From positions 1-64,000 of the forward strand of contig MEPW01000048.1 in assembly GCA_001769975.1 (NCBI GenBank): a stretch of DNA of 64,000 nucleotides, in the 5' to 3' direction. Each line of letters starts with the position of its first letter. Position 1 is the first letter of the stretch. The notes beneath the pieces were generated by a model. The model was not told the DNA's origin and ran no database searches. It worked only from the letters and a program-made list of their open reading frames with translations. This stretch comes from Bdellovibrionales bacterium RIFOXYA1_FULL_36_14. Its GTDB lineage: Bacteria > Bdellovibrionota > Bacteriovoracia > Bacteriovoracales > Bacteriovoracaceae. The position numbers and the translations under genes were made by a program. Of this stretch, positions 1 to 9,659 are shown one piece after another.

Positions 1-2
1 CA

Positions 3-86
3 CTCAATCATAGTTGCGCCATGCTTAGGGCAAACATCAATAGGTTGATAAGAAAAACCTGGTGTACGACCAAAAACCCAATGAGA
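3..86 (-). pseudogene. Coding-like fragment (SHWVFGRTPGFSYQPIDVCPKHGATMIE...) running off the left edge; possible remnant of an unidentified gene
   Basis: Open minus-strand frame to the window edge, preceded in frame by TAA stops at about 87-89 and further upstream; no start codon seen. Confidence 0.25.
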
Positions 87-254
87 TTAAAAGACCATTT
101 AGACATTTATATAGAATTTCATAATAGCGTACTACTTAGTCATACCTAAATTTCAAACAAATAGTTATTATCTTTGAGTTTCATTAATTTATGTTGAGCA
201 TTTTTATAAACTGCATCTGAATAATGGGTGTTCAAAACCATCATAGTAGGCCAG

Positions 255-1664
255 TTAAAAAATATTTTTGGCAATTTCGTTATTAATATCTTGGATTTCA
301 TCCAGTTGTTCAAGGTTTTCCTGATCGACGATAAGGTCTTCCTTAATGTTTTTTATTTCCCAAGGCACGATTATATTTTCGCTGGTAAAAAGTGGCTTAA
401 GCCCTTGATCACTTTTGCGTTTGAAATGCTTGGATACATCAGGCCAAATTAAAAGTTGGGTTTGTACCCAACAGGATATTCCATCAAATTGGTTGCAAGC
501 ATAGTTTGAATATCTTTCAATTTCGTCGGGATAATTAAGAAAAATGGACAGAAAGTTTTTTATTTGGAAAACTTTGTCAGGGATATGGGTTGTCGAAGTC
601 AGATCAAAATGGGCCAGCGCCTTCCAAGCTTCCAAGTAATTTTTGTTTCGAAGCAAAAATATAGATCTTAAAATGGACAAAGTGCTCTGGTTGACCCCCG
701 TAAATTCAAGTTGATTAACGTAATCTAACCCTAAAGTATAATCGGACAGAATATAAGAAAGCGGAATGATTTTTTCCAAGGCATTTCTAGAATTGTGTTT
801 TTTTAAAAGTGCCAGTTTGTATTCGGCAAAGGCCAGTTCTGTTTTATTTTGTTTTAAATAAATACCTGCCAAAATGTTGTGTGCATTGGCGGTATCAACG
901 TCTTCTATAAATTTTTTTGCGTTGGTGTGATCTTTATTTCTAAAATAAATAAGCGCCATTATTTCACGAAATCTGTATGACTCGTAAACTTCTTCCGAAA
1001 GATTGGGTAATAAATTAATGATTTCATTGTGAAGCCCTGTATAGAGTCCAAGTTTTAACCACAATAGTGCTGAGTTGACGGAATCCATATAAGTTAAAAG
1101 TTCCGTATAATCCTTAGGTGTAAGCACGTGTTGAATATTTTTAGTTGAATTATTTTCTTCATTATTACTTTTTAATTTTGATATATTGTCTTGAACTTTG
1201 ATCAGGTTATTTAACCAAAAATAATTGTCTTTGTTATAAAAGCTGGTCCTTATTTTACAATTGGTAAACTCTCGTTTGGTTTGGTTAGAATCACCTTTCA
1301 TTAAATAGGATAATACTGTTAAATTACAAACCTGCGGATAAAATAAAAAATCTGAAGTCGGTTGGTTAATAATAGTATCAAAATCGTCTTCGACAAAAGC
1401 AATATAAGAGAGATATCGGCGTTTGATAAGTTCTCCGTTATAACCTAGATCAAAAAGCGTATTCAAGTGATACTTGGCCCGGTTCAAATCTCCGTTAACT
1501 AGTAAAAATTTGGCAAGTTGAATTTTTTCTTGTTTATTTAAATTATCTTCAAACTGATTCCGCACAAACATCTGTAATAGATCCGAATTATCTTCACTAT
1601 GACCTACGGCTTGCCAGGCAAAGAATACCATGCTGATAAGAAGAAATAACGGTTGAAAGTTCAT
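255..1664 (-). CDS. Secreted/membrane-anchored TPR-like repeat protein
   Basis: Long ORF; MNFQPLFLLISMVFFAWQ signal-like N-terminus if started at internal ATG 1664; helical repeat character. Confidence 0.7.
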   Translation of the reverse strand: MNFQPLFLLISMVFFAWQAVGHSEDNSDLLQMFVRNQFEDNLNKQEKIQLAKFLLVNGDLNRAKYHLNTLFDLGYNGELIKRRYLSYIAFVEDDFDTIINQPTSDFLFYPQVCNLTVLSYLMKGDSNQTKREFTNCKIRTSFYNKDNYFWLNNLIKVQDNISKLKSNNEENNSTKNIQHVLTPKDYTELLTYMDSVNSALLWLKLGLYTGLHNEIINLLPNLSEEVYESYRFREIMALIYFRNKDHTNAKKFIEDVDTANAHNILAGIYLKQNKTELAFAEYKLALLKKHNSRNALEKIIPLSYILSDYTLGLDYVNQLEFTGVNQSTLSILRSIFLLRNKNYLEAWKALAHFDLTSTTHIPDKVFQIKNFLSIFLNYPDEIERYSNYACNQFDGISCWVQTQLLIWPDVSKHFKRKSDQGLKPLFTSENIIVPWEIKNIKEDLIVDQENLEQLDEIQDINNEIAKNIF

Positions 1665-1746
1665 GCTCATATTATCGGTTAACCATCCGATAACATGAGC
1701 AATATGAGTTGATAAACATTTTTGCAATTTCTGCTTGGGAGGTTGA

Positions 1747-3441
1747 TTGGTAAAAAGATTTTTTTTCAAAGTTTTATTTCTAGGAGGAATCTTTTTTTTA
1801 TTCATAATCAGCACTTATGGCATGGAATCAATTAATGAATTGTTGTTTGACGAAACTACTCGGATTCTAAACCCTTCCCGAGTGGACCCGTTTAATTATA
1901 TGTTTGACGCCAAAAGTTTACATAAAGGAAGTACTGAAACTTTGTCTTCCAAAGACCGGGATACGCTAGGGTTGATGCGTGGTTTTTTCCAAGAGGGGAA
2001 TAATTTATTGGAGTTTTGTCAGAAAAATAATTTAATTGATTATACTAGTTTGTGGGAAGAAAACACTGTTAAACGAACTTTGCTTGCTAATATCCAGTAT
2101 CATGGCCTTAAAATTGTTATGCAAGCCATTGGTGATTATGCTGCCAAGCTGGGGTATTCTCAGGATGATTTTTTATCATTAAAAAATAATTTAATTAAAA
2201 ATCATTGTTCTAAAAATATATCATTTATTAGTAGAAAAAATCTGCATCTTTGGTTTGAATCTTTTTATCGAAAACAAATGCCGGAATTGACATTAACCCT
2301 TACAGATAATTTGTTTGGACTTCCTCAAAGTGACAATTGCAAAGATTGCCTAGAACTTGAGATGAATTATAATATTTTACTTTTTAGATCCTTTTGTTCC
2401 TGGGGCGGATCTGCCAAACAGTTACGATTCTTGTCACCTATTATTAAAAATCCCATGTTTTTTTCTTATTTTTTACGAGAAATGTTTGGCGAAAAATTAA
2501 ATTTAGAATTAACTAATAATGTTATATTCAAAACAAAATTGGTTAAGGAGAAAATTATTTTGTGTGAAGATTTAATGTGTAGAAAGGTATACATGGACGA
2601 ATTTTATCGCAAGGTCCCTAGAAGCTTAGGGGGGGCAGAGGTCTATGAGGATTTTAAACGACTATATTGTAGTGATTTCATGGACGCTAATCTTAATTTA
2701 GAAAATGATGATGAAATATTTAAAAGCTGGTCCAAGGAATTGGTCTCGGATGATTATTATTTGCAATTATCTCAATTGAGTGCCCTGATTAATAAAGTTC
2801 CCGACGTCATTTTGCGCAATTTACCCCTTTATTCTCCGGAAGACTTTTTTTTAAAAAGTCTTGACCAAGCTTGGTATAATTGGAGCCAAAATCAATTAAA
2901 ATATTCTATGGACAATGTTTATTATGAAGAACCTTTAAGGCTCGAGGTCGTTGATCGCGAACTTTTTTTTGAGGTTACTAGCGCTAAATTTAAAGTGATG
3001 ATAGATATTAACCTGGGAGAGATTGATAGAAGTAGCCAGATCCTTGGGAAAGTACCAGTAGAATTTAATGTGACAGTTCCCAAAAGTCTTCTTAGCTGGT
3101 TTAGAAAAAAAAGAAAGGAATATGACCCGTCTAAAAAGCAAAATTATAATCTTGCAGCACTTGGTTCTCGATTTGAAAAATATATTGTTAAGGACATTCA
3201 AAATGTACGTAATAAATTTATTATTCCACCATGGGATACCGGATTGGAACGACTGGTTTCTAGTGAAATTTTGGAACAGATTGCCAAATATGAGGGGAAG
3301 TATTTTGATCAATCAAGCAACGAACTTCTTAAAATACCGGTCCAATTAAACTATGCCCCCTTCGCTTTGAAATATATAAGGCATAAATATCTGACTCAGG
3401 CGAGAAAAAATGACCTAAGGGCTTCACAAAGTAAAAAATAA
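1747..3441 (+). CDS. Hypothetical secreted protein
   Basis: 564-aa ORF (TTG start) with signal-like N-terminus KRFFFKVLFLGGIFFLFIISTYG. Confidence 0.65.
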   Translation: MVKRFFFKVLFLGGIFFLFIISTYGMESINELLFDETTRILNPSRVDPFNYMFDAKSLHKGSTETLSSKDRDTLGLMRGFFQEGNNLLEFCQKNNLIDYTSLWEENTVKRTLLANIQYHGLKIVMQAIGDYAAKLGYSQDDFLSLKNNLIKNHCSKNISFISRKNLHLWFESFYRKQMPELTLTLTDNLFGLPQSDNCKDCLELEMNYNILLFRSFCSWGGSAKQLRFLSPIIKNPMFFSYFLREMFGEKLNLELTNNVIFKTKLVKEKIILCEDLMCRKVYMDEFYRKVPRSLGGAEVYEDFKRLYCSDFMDANLNLENDDEIFKSWSKELVSDDYYLQLSQLSALINKVPDVILRNLPLYSPEDFFLKSLDQAWYNWSQNQLKYSMDNVYYEEPLRLEVVDRELFFEVTSAKFKVMIDINLGEIDRSSQILGKVPVEFNVTVPKSLLSWFRKKRKEYDPSKKQNYNLAALGSRFEKYIVKDIQNVRNKFIIPPWDTGLERLVSSEILEQIAKYEGKYFDQSSNELLKIPVQLNYAPFALKYIRHKYLTQARKNDLRASQSKK

Positions 3442-3456
3442 TACTATCTTATAGAC

Positions 3457-4422
3457 GTGAAAAAAAAGAACGAAGATAAATCCATGGTGCCTGATAAAAA
3501 AGTTTTACTGCTTGAGAAGGAAGATCACTCTAGTACTCTTCCCGTGATTATTGCTAAAGATCATTATGATGTTACGGTATATGCTCCGGATAAATATGCC
3601 GACCCGCTTGTTACTTATATAAAGGAGATTAATAAGTATAAGTTATTAAGTCGAGAGCAAGAGCAAGCTCTAACTAAAGTCTTGTTTGAAACAGGAGATA
3701 TTGAGATTGCCAAAAAATTGGTTTTGCACAATCTTAGATTAGTCGTGAAGATTGCGATGGATTATAAGAGTGTTTATCAAAATGTTATGGATTTGATTCA
3801 AGAGGGCAATATTGGTTTAATGAAAGCTGTTAGTAAATATAACCCAAGTCAAGGTACCAAGCTTTCCTATTATGCTAGTTGGTGGATTAAATCGTATATT
3901 TTAAAATTTATTTTGGACAATTTTCGATTGGTGAAAATTGGAACTACCAACGATCAAAAAAAATTATTTTATAACTTGTTAAAAGAAAAGGAACGTTTGT
4001 CGTCGCTGGGAATTGTCCCCGATAAAAGGATTATTTCTGAAAACCTCGGCGTTAGCGAAAAAGCCGTGGTATTGATGGAAGAGCGGCTGGGTAAAGGCGG
4101 AAGTGAAGTCAGCATGGATGCCCAAGTTCATGACGAAAGTACAACTACCCTCGGTGAGATGATTTCGGATGATTCTTATTCATTTGAAGATGACGTTGAA
4201 AATCAGCAAGGTATTCATATTTTAAAGCAACATTTACATAAATTTCTAGAAAATCTTAATGTCCGAGATAGAAAAGTCTTTGAAAAACGGCTACTTGCCG
4301 AAGTTCCAGCCTCGTTGCAGGTGATTGCCGATGAGTATGGTGTGTCAAGAGAGCGTATTAGACAGATTGAAGAAAGATTGCTAAATAAATTAAAAGTTTA
4401 CATGTCTGAATTTATTAGATAA
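3457..4422 (+). CDS. rpoH: RNA polymerase sigma factor, RpoH (sigma-32) type
   Basis: Region 2 (LVLHNLRLVVKIAMDY...DLIQEGNIGLMKAVSKYNPSQGTKLSYYASWWIKSYI), RpoH-box-like QKKLFYNLLKEKERL, region 4 HTH (YGVSRERIRQIEERLLNKL). Confidence 0.88.
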   Translation: MKKKNEDKSMVPDKKVLLLEKEDHSSTLPVIIAKDHYDVTVYAPDKYADPLVTYIKEINKYKLLSREQEQALTKVLFETGDIEIAKKLVLHNLRLVVKIAMDYKSVYQNVMDLIQEGNIGLMKAVSKYNPSQGTKLSYYASWWIKSYILKFILDNFRLVKIGTTNDQKKLFYNLLKEKERLSSLGIVPDKRIISENLGVSEKAVVLMEERLGKGGSEVSMDAQVHDESTTTLGEMISDDSYSFEDDVENQQGIHILKQHLHKFLENLNVRDRKVFEKRLLAEVPASLQVIADEYGVSRERIRQIEERLLNKLKVYMSEFIR

Positions 4423-4497
4423 TACTGTGTATCAATTTTTTATTTTTTTCTAGGTTGGAATTGAGCAATTCTTACTTGGATTAAAAAGGAGTAGCAA

Positions 4498-4764
4498 ATG
4501 ATTACGAAGGAAAGAACCGCCGAACTGATTAAAAAATTTGGAAAATCCCCTAATGATTCAGGGGCCACTGAGGTACAAATCGCTTTATTAACTGAAAGAA
4601 TAAACGGTTTAAAAGATCATTTTCAAGCACACAAAAAAGATTTTAGTTCTAATAGAGGTTTAATGAAAATGATTGGACAAAGAAGAAGATTGCTTCGCTT
4701 TTTAGCTGCTAAAAACGAAGAAAATTATGCGTCACTCATTAAAGAGTTGGGACTTAGAAAGTAA
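4498..4764 (+). CDS. rpsO: 30S ribosomal protein S15
   Basis: 88 aa, canonical S15 sequence (GATEVQIALLTERI...RGLMKMIGQRRRLLRFL). Confidence 0.97.
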   Translation: MITKERTAELIKKFGKSPNDSGATEVQIALLTERINGLKDHFQAHKKDFSSNRGLMKMIGQRRRLLRFLAAKNEENYASLIKELGLRK

Positions 4765-4777
4765 ATTATGTTTAAAT

Positions 4778-4805
4778 AGAAGGGAGCATAGATATGCTCC
4801 CTTCT
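4778..4805 (+). terminator. Hairpin terminator/attenuator between rpsO and pnp
   Basis: Perfect 13-bp inverted repeat AGAAGGGAGCATA-GA-TATGCTCCCTTCT followed by an AT-rich tail. Confidence 0.75.
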
Positions 4806-4950
4806 TTATAATTAGGTTATTAGTCGTTTGTAATGGAGGATGGAGAGGGCATTTGGGAGATATATAAAAATTTGATATGGTTAATCATGTTTTTAGATAT
4901 CTTTTAAATACCCCATAATCCTCATTTACAAATAAAATATTTTTTTATGC

Positions 4951-4970
4951 GAAGTTTTTTTTAAAACTTC
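4951..4970 (+). promoter_or_regulatory. Leader hairpin directly upstream of pnp
   Basis: GAAGTTTT-TTTT-AAAACTTC, 8-bp perfect stem about 23 nt before the pnp ATG. Confidence 0.4.
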
Positions 4971-4993
4971 AATTATGTTTTAGGAGTAATTCA

Positions 4994-7168
4994 ATGAATG
5001 AAAACAAAAGAGAATTTAAAGTAAATTACGGTGGAAAAGAAGTAGTAATTGAAACTGGTCGTTTAGCCAAACAAGCAGATGGGGCGGTATTAGTAACTTG
5101 CGGTAAAACGCAGGTTCTAGTAACGGCTTGTTCTGATACAGTTGTAAAAGACGGGCAAGATTTTTTCCCTCTAACCGTCGATTATAGAGAGAAATTTTTT
5201 GCGGCGGGAAAATTTTTGGGTGGATTTATGAAAAGGGAAAATCGCCCATCTACTCAAGAAACCCTGTGTGCTAGGCTATTGGACCGACCACTTAGACCGA
5301 TGTTCCCAGAAGGCTATTTATTTGAGACTTTTATACAAGCAACTGTATTATCCTACGAATCTGCATGTGATCCTGAAGTATTGGCAGGCATCGGTTCTTC
5401 AGCGGCGCTTACCATTTCTGATATTCCCTTTGTAGCCCCGATTGCCAGTTGTAAAGTTGGCAGAATTGATGGGCAATTTGTTTTAAACCCAGGAAGAGAA
5501 GATTGGGCAAAATCTGATTTAGAGTTAGTAGTGTCTGCTTCCAAAGATGCCATTTTGATGGTGGAAGGTGAAGCTCACGAAGTGAGTGAAGAAGTTATGC
5601 TTGAGGCACTTCATTTTGCTCATACCAATATTAAAACGATGGTGGAACTTATTGAAAAAATGGGTAAAGAAGTTGGAAAAAAGAAAAGGGAATTTGTCTC
5701 TGCAGCAGCTAATGAAACTTTGATAAAAAAAGTTAAAGAAGAATTTACAGCGGAAGCCAGAGCGGCGCTTAGTATTATTCCTAAACTGCCAAGACAAAAA
5801 GCGGTGGGCACCATGACTAAAAAAGTGGTGGAAAAAATAAAAAATAATCCCAAGGATTATGGTCTTAGCGAGAGTAATGATGCTGCTAAAGAAGCGGCTA
5901 AGGTGGTTGATGAATTACTTTACCATATGATGAGAACAGATATTTTGAAGGAAGAAAAAAGAATCGGTGGAAGAAAACTAACCCAAGTTAGACCTATCGA
6001 AACTGAAGTCAACATTTTAAAAAATACCCACGGATCAGCTCTGTTTACTAGAGGTGAAACTCAAGTTATGGGTACCGTTACTATCGGTGGTTCAGAAGGT
6101 GAGCAGATGAGTGATAATATTGCTGGTATTTTTTATGATAAATTTTATCTCCATTACAATTTTCCTCCTTTTTCCGTAGGTGAGGCCAGAGGTTCCAAAG
6201 GTGGAGCTGGAAGAAGAGAGTTGGGACATGGAAATTTAGCCGAAAGGGCCATTAAAAACGCAATGCCAAAAGGAGAAGAATTTCCCTATACGATTAGAGT
6301 ATGTTGCGAAGTTTTAGAATCAAACGGATCATCATCTATGGGATCGGTTTGTGCTGCTTCTATGGCGCTCATGGATGCGGGAGTTCCGCTTAGTGGACCA
6401 GTGGCCGGTGTGGCCATGGGACTTGTAACTGATAAAAAGGATTTTAAAATTCTTACTGATATTTTAGGTGATGAAGATCATTTAGGAGATATGGATTTTA
6501 AAGTGGCAGGAACTAAGGACGGAATTAATTCTATTCAAATGGATATTAAAATCACCGGAATCACGGAAGAAATTATCAAGAAGGCATTATCCCAAGCAAA
6601 AGAAGGGAGACTTCATATTTTAAACGAGATGAGCAAGACGATTTCGTCACACAACGAAGTGATGCGAGATAATGTTCCCAAAATGGAGAGTTTTAAAATT
6701 GATAAGGATAAAATTGGAGCATTAATAGGTCCTGGTGGAAAAAATATTAAAGCCGTACAGGAAAAGTATAATTGTAAATTAGAATGTGGTGAAGATGGAA
6801 CTATCCGGGTTATGGGAAGTGATAGTGAAAAAATTCAAAATTTGATTGCGGAAGTTTCATTGCAAATCAATGGTCCAGAACTTGGTAGCAAATATAAAGC
6901 AACCGTAGTGACCATAAAAGAGTATGGGGCCTTTGTAGATATTGCTTCAGGTGTATCAGGGCTGGTGCATATATCTGAACTTAGTGATGAGCGCGTTCAA
7001 GATGTTTATGACTTCGTAAAAGAAGGTGACATCATTGATGTTGAAGTTTTAGAAATTGATCGAATGGGTAGAATAAAATTATCAGCGAAAACGGTAAAAC
7101 CCTTAAAAAATAAAAATCCTGATAAGTATAAAAACGAAAAGAAAGCTCCTAAAGCAGATCATGAGTAA
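4994..7168 (+). CDS. pnp: Polyribonucleotide nucleotidyltransferase (PNPase)
   Basis: 724 aa, two RNase PH cores plus KH (IGALIGPGGKNIKAVQEK) and S1 (GSKYKATVVTIKEYGAFVDI) domains. Confidence 0.98.
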   Translation: MNENKREFKVNYGGKEVVIETGRLAKQADGAVLVTCGKTQVLVTACSDTVVKDGQDFFPLTVDYREKFFAAGKFLGGFMKRENRPSTQETLCARLLDRPLRPMFPEGYLFETFIQATVLSYESACDPEVLAGIGSSAALTISDIPFVAPIASCKVGRIDGQFVLNPGREDWAKSDLELVVSASKDAILMVEGEAHEVSEEVMLEALHFAHTNIKTMVELIEKMGKEVGKKKREFVSAAANETLIKKVKEEFTAEARAALSIIPKLPRQKAVGTMTKKVVEKIKNNPKDYGLSESNDAAKEAAKVVDELLYHMMRTDILKEEKRIGGRKLTQVRPIETEVNILKNTHGSALFTRGETQVMGTVTIGGSEGEQMSDNIAGIFYDKFYLHYNFPPFSVGEARGSKGGAGRRELGHGNLAERAIKNAMPKGEEFPYTIRVCCEVLESNGSSSMGSVCAASMALMDAGVPLSGPVAGVAMGLVTDKKDFKILTDILGDEDHLGDMDFKVAGTKDGINSIQMDIKITGITEEIIKKALSQAKEGRLHILNEMSKTISSHNEVMRDNVPKMESFKIDKDKIGALIGPGGKNIKAVQEKYNCKLECGEDGTIRVMGSDSEKIQNLIAEVSLQINGPELGSKYKATVVTIKEYGAFVDIASGVSGLVHISELSDERVQDVYDFVKEGDIIDVEVLEIDRMGRIKLSAKTVKPLKNKNPDKYKNEKKAPKADHE

Positions 7169-7619
7169 AATAGAAGTAAAGGTAATGAAACTCAGTCATT
7201 TTGATGTCGGGTATTCATTACCTACTTATGCTTCGCTTGGGGCAGCTGGAGCTGATGTTCGGGCCATGCTTGGGCCAAACGAAAAAATAATTATCAAACC
7301 CGGTATGAGGACCTTGATTCCGACCGGGTTGATTTTTGAAATACCACTTGGCTATGAAATACAAGTGAGACCCCGTTCCGGGCTCAGCTTGAAAACATCA
7401 CTTATGATTTTAAATTCACCTGGGACCATCGATAGTGATTATCGGGGCGAAGTTAAAATTATCATGGGAAATCTAGGGATTGAAGATCAAGTCGTTTGTC
7501 ATGGTGATCGGGTTGCTCAATTGGTTTTATCCGCAGTGAACCTTTTTGAGTTTGTGGAAGTGGATGAGATACAAGAGACCAAGCGGGGAGTCGGCGGTTT
7601 TGGTTCAACTGGAATCTAG
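7161..7619 (+). CDS. dut: Deoxyuridine 5'-triphosphate nucleotidohydrolase
   Basis: AGADVRA, RPRSGLSLK, GTIDSDYRGE, HGDRVAQLVL and RGVGGFGSTG dUTPase motifs. Confidence 0.95.
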   Translation: MSKIEVKVMKLSHFDVGYSLPTYASLGAAGADVRAMLGPNEKIIIKPGMRTLIPTGLIFEIPLGYEIQVRPRSGLSLKTSLMILNSPGTIDSDYRGEVKIIMGNLGIEDQVVCHGDRVAQLVLSAVNLFEFVEVDEIQETKRGVGGFGSTGI

Positions 7620-7632
7620 ATCAAATAAAGCT

Positions 7633-7917
7633 ATGGATAAACTGATTAATTTTAAAATTGCTAAAAATAAAAAAGAAGCTTTTTTAATTGTTAAAAAGAA
7701 CTTAACCCCAAAGTATTTATCTCAATTTAAAATTGAAGTTGAGCTTGAATATGATGCAAAAAACTTGGAAATCAGTGCTTGTGGTAATGGCTTTAAGCTT
7801 GAAATAAAATTTGAAGAAAGCTATGTAAGTTATGCCATGGTTCTCTCTCTTATCTATAGGCCCTTTAAAAATAAAATAGTGGAAGCACTGATCAAGCAGC
7901 TCGCGCAGGTAATTTGA
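7633..7917 (+). CDS. Small protein, possibly polyhydroxyalkanoic acid system (PHA_gran_rgn)-like
   Basis: ATG at 7633 downstream of dut; size and C-terminal pattern resemble that family by eye. Confidence 0.45.
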   Translation: MDKLINFKIAKNKKEAFLIVKKNLTPKYLSQFKIEVELEYDAKNLEISACGNGFKLEIKFEESYVSYAMVLSLIYRPFKNKIVEALIKQLAQVI

Positions 7918-7922
7918 ATCAT

Positions 7923-8222
7923 ATGCCAGATAAATTACATAAAATTAAAATTCTTCCTCTTAATAAAGAAATCTGGATTGATGAAATAACTGATGTTAGG
8001 GAAGCCCTTTTAAAAGAAGGTATAAAGCTTAAATCAATTTGTGGCGGATATTCTCAGTGCGGGATGTGTAAAGTGAAGATCATTGAGGGAAAAGAATTTA
8101 TTTCTGAAATAAAATTTTTAGAAAAAGGACTGCTGGGTAATGTTTTTCACATCACCAAAGAGCGCTTATCCTGCCAATTATATATCAAAGGTGATATAAC
8201 CATCGAAATTCCTAATAACTAA
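7923..8222 (+). CDS. 2Fe-2S ferredoxin
   Basis: CGGYSQCGMC...RLSCQ cysteine pattern (C-x5-C-x2-C...C). Confidence 0.85.
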   Translation: MPDKLHKIKILPLNKEIWIDEITDVREALLKEGIKLKSICGGYSQCGMCKVKIIEGKEFISEIKFLEKGLLGNVFHITKERLSCQLYIKGDITIEIPNN

Positions 8223-8331
8223 TAATACAGATTTAATTGATTGTCTCGGTCGAGTATTAATTTAATAGCATACCATCAATTTTTGTAACTCTTTTTTATA
8301 AATCAACCGAGCAGATCTTAATCTTCTTCGG

Positions 8332-8583
8332 GTGGTGCTAATGGACAAGATATGGATTTTTATAAGCGAACCGCATGATCAGACCACAACGCTTCTTTTA
8401 TTAGGATTTGCAGCGTTTAGAATTTGGCTTGAAATTGTGCGATTTGATTTTTTGAAGCTACCGATTACCAGCAAAATAGTGAGTAGTGTAGGAACTCAAT
8501 GTGCCCACAATATCCATCAAATGGGTCTTTTTTTTAGCATTGGTTATATTTTATTATTTGCCCCGGGATTGTTAATCAGTTGA
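8332..8583 (+). CDS. Small membrane protein
   Basis: 83-aa ORF, two hydrophobic segments. Confidence 0.45.
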   Translation: MVLMDKIWIFISEPHDQTTTLLLLGFAAFRIWLEIVRFDFLKLPITSKIVSSVGTQCAHNIHQMGLFFSIGYILLFAPGLLIS

Positions 8584-9634
8584 TATAATTAATTTCAAAA
8601 TCTGAAAGGTTTACACAAGTGGGTAGCGCTGCCCAATCGGTTTGTTTTTTAGTTTTTCTTATATAAATTTTTATATCTGGTAACTTACCATGCTTTTTGA
8701 GTAAGTTGGAAATCTGGTATAGATTTTCCAAAAAAATGCTATCCTGTTTGGAAGTCAGTTTAAAATAGGGATTGTCTTTGACGTTTTTCCAGATAGACCA
8801 AGGATCAGCATTATTCATCATTATGTGCGCAAAGACTAGATAGATAATATGGTCCACGTCATAGTTATCTCCAAAGAGGATGAGATGATCAGGAATGTTT
8901 GTCATAAAAATGATATTTAATAAATGGTCCAATTTGTAGAAGCCATGGGCCAAAACATCCTTAAATTTGAGATAATCCCCCTTGAAACTAATCATTTGCC
9001 GATAATCTTTTAGCAGAATATGGGCATTAAATATTTCATGCTGATAAAGCCAGTCCCTAATGGAACTTTCATAAAAATGAGGGGAAGAGGAAACAATGAA
9101 AGGAGTATAAGTATCTTTTAAATACTCTTTAATTAAATTCAACGTAGGCATAATGGTAGGGTAGTCAGTAATAGGAGACGTAAGTGAACCCCAAATATCC
9201 CTAGGGTTTTTAGAACTGGTTTCTGCTAGGGTTTTGTCAAAATCGGTGATGAGTATCTTTCGTAGCGAATGGGGATTATAAAGTAGAAAACTTCCCAGTA
9301 ACATTTCGAGATCTTTAATATAACTTATTTCATAAACTTGAATTCGAGAAATTGAATTATTTAAATTTAATTGTTCGGTAGGTATTTTTATATTAAGTTC
9401 ACCAAAATCGCTGGTGGAATAAATATTTTCATAGACCAGTTGTCCACAGCTACTATAGAGCTTAATCTTTACCGTGAATTTATTGGAGGATAAAAGGTTT
9501 AAATTTTTCAGGGGAAAGTTTCGGTGAGTAGGGGCACTTTCTTCAATACTTCTCGATAAATTAACAATGGCCCGAATGGAAAGCAAATCATGAGTTTTGA
9601 TGGCCAAAATATTATTTAAACTGGGGCGAAACAT
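8576..9634 (-). CDS. App1-like phosphatase domain (DUF2183/HAD-like) protein
   Basis: ILITDFDKTLAET (DxDxT), IVSSSPHFY, LFGDNYDVD motifs. Confidence 0.7.
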   Translation of the reverse strand: MFRPSLNNILAIKTHDLLSIRAIVNLSRSIEESAPTHRNFPLKNLNLLSSNKFTVKIKLYSSCGQLVYENIYSTSDFGELNIKIPTEQLNLNNSISRIQVYEISYIKDLEMLLGSFLLYNPHSLRKILITDFDKTLAETSSKNPRDIWGSLTSPITDYPTIMPTLNLIKEYLKDTYTPFIVSSSPHFYESSIRDWLYQHEIFNAHILLKDYRQMISFKGDYLKFKDVLAHGFYKLDHLLNIIFMTNIPDHLILFGDNYDVDHIIYLVFAHIMMNNADPWSIWKNVKDNPYFKLTSKQDSIFLENLYQISNLLKKHGKLPDIKIYIRKTKKQTDWAALPTCVNLSDFEINYIN

Positions 9635-9659
9635 GTGTTTTTACCTGATTTGCCCATAA

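Noticed and set aside
455-472. GTTGGGT-TTGT-ACCCAAC hairpin
   Set aside because: Inside a CDS with no T-tract; probably coincidental.
2935-3312. 125-aa minus-strand ORF
   Set aside because: Antisense to the 564-aa secreted protein; composition of a reverse-complement artefact.
8225-8330. Long-range pairing CTCGGT/ACCGAG in the intergenic region, considered as a structured RNA
   Set aside because: Only about 6-9 bp closing a loop of roughly 60 nt with no inner helices; compatible with chance.
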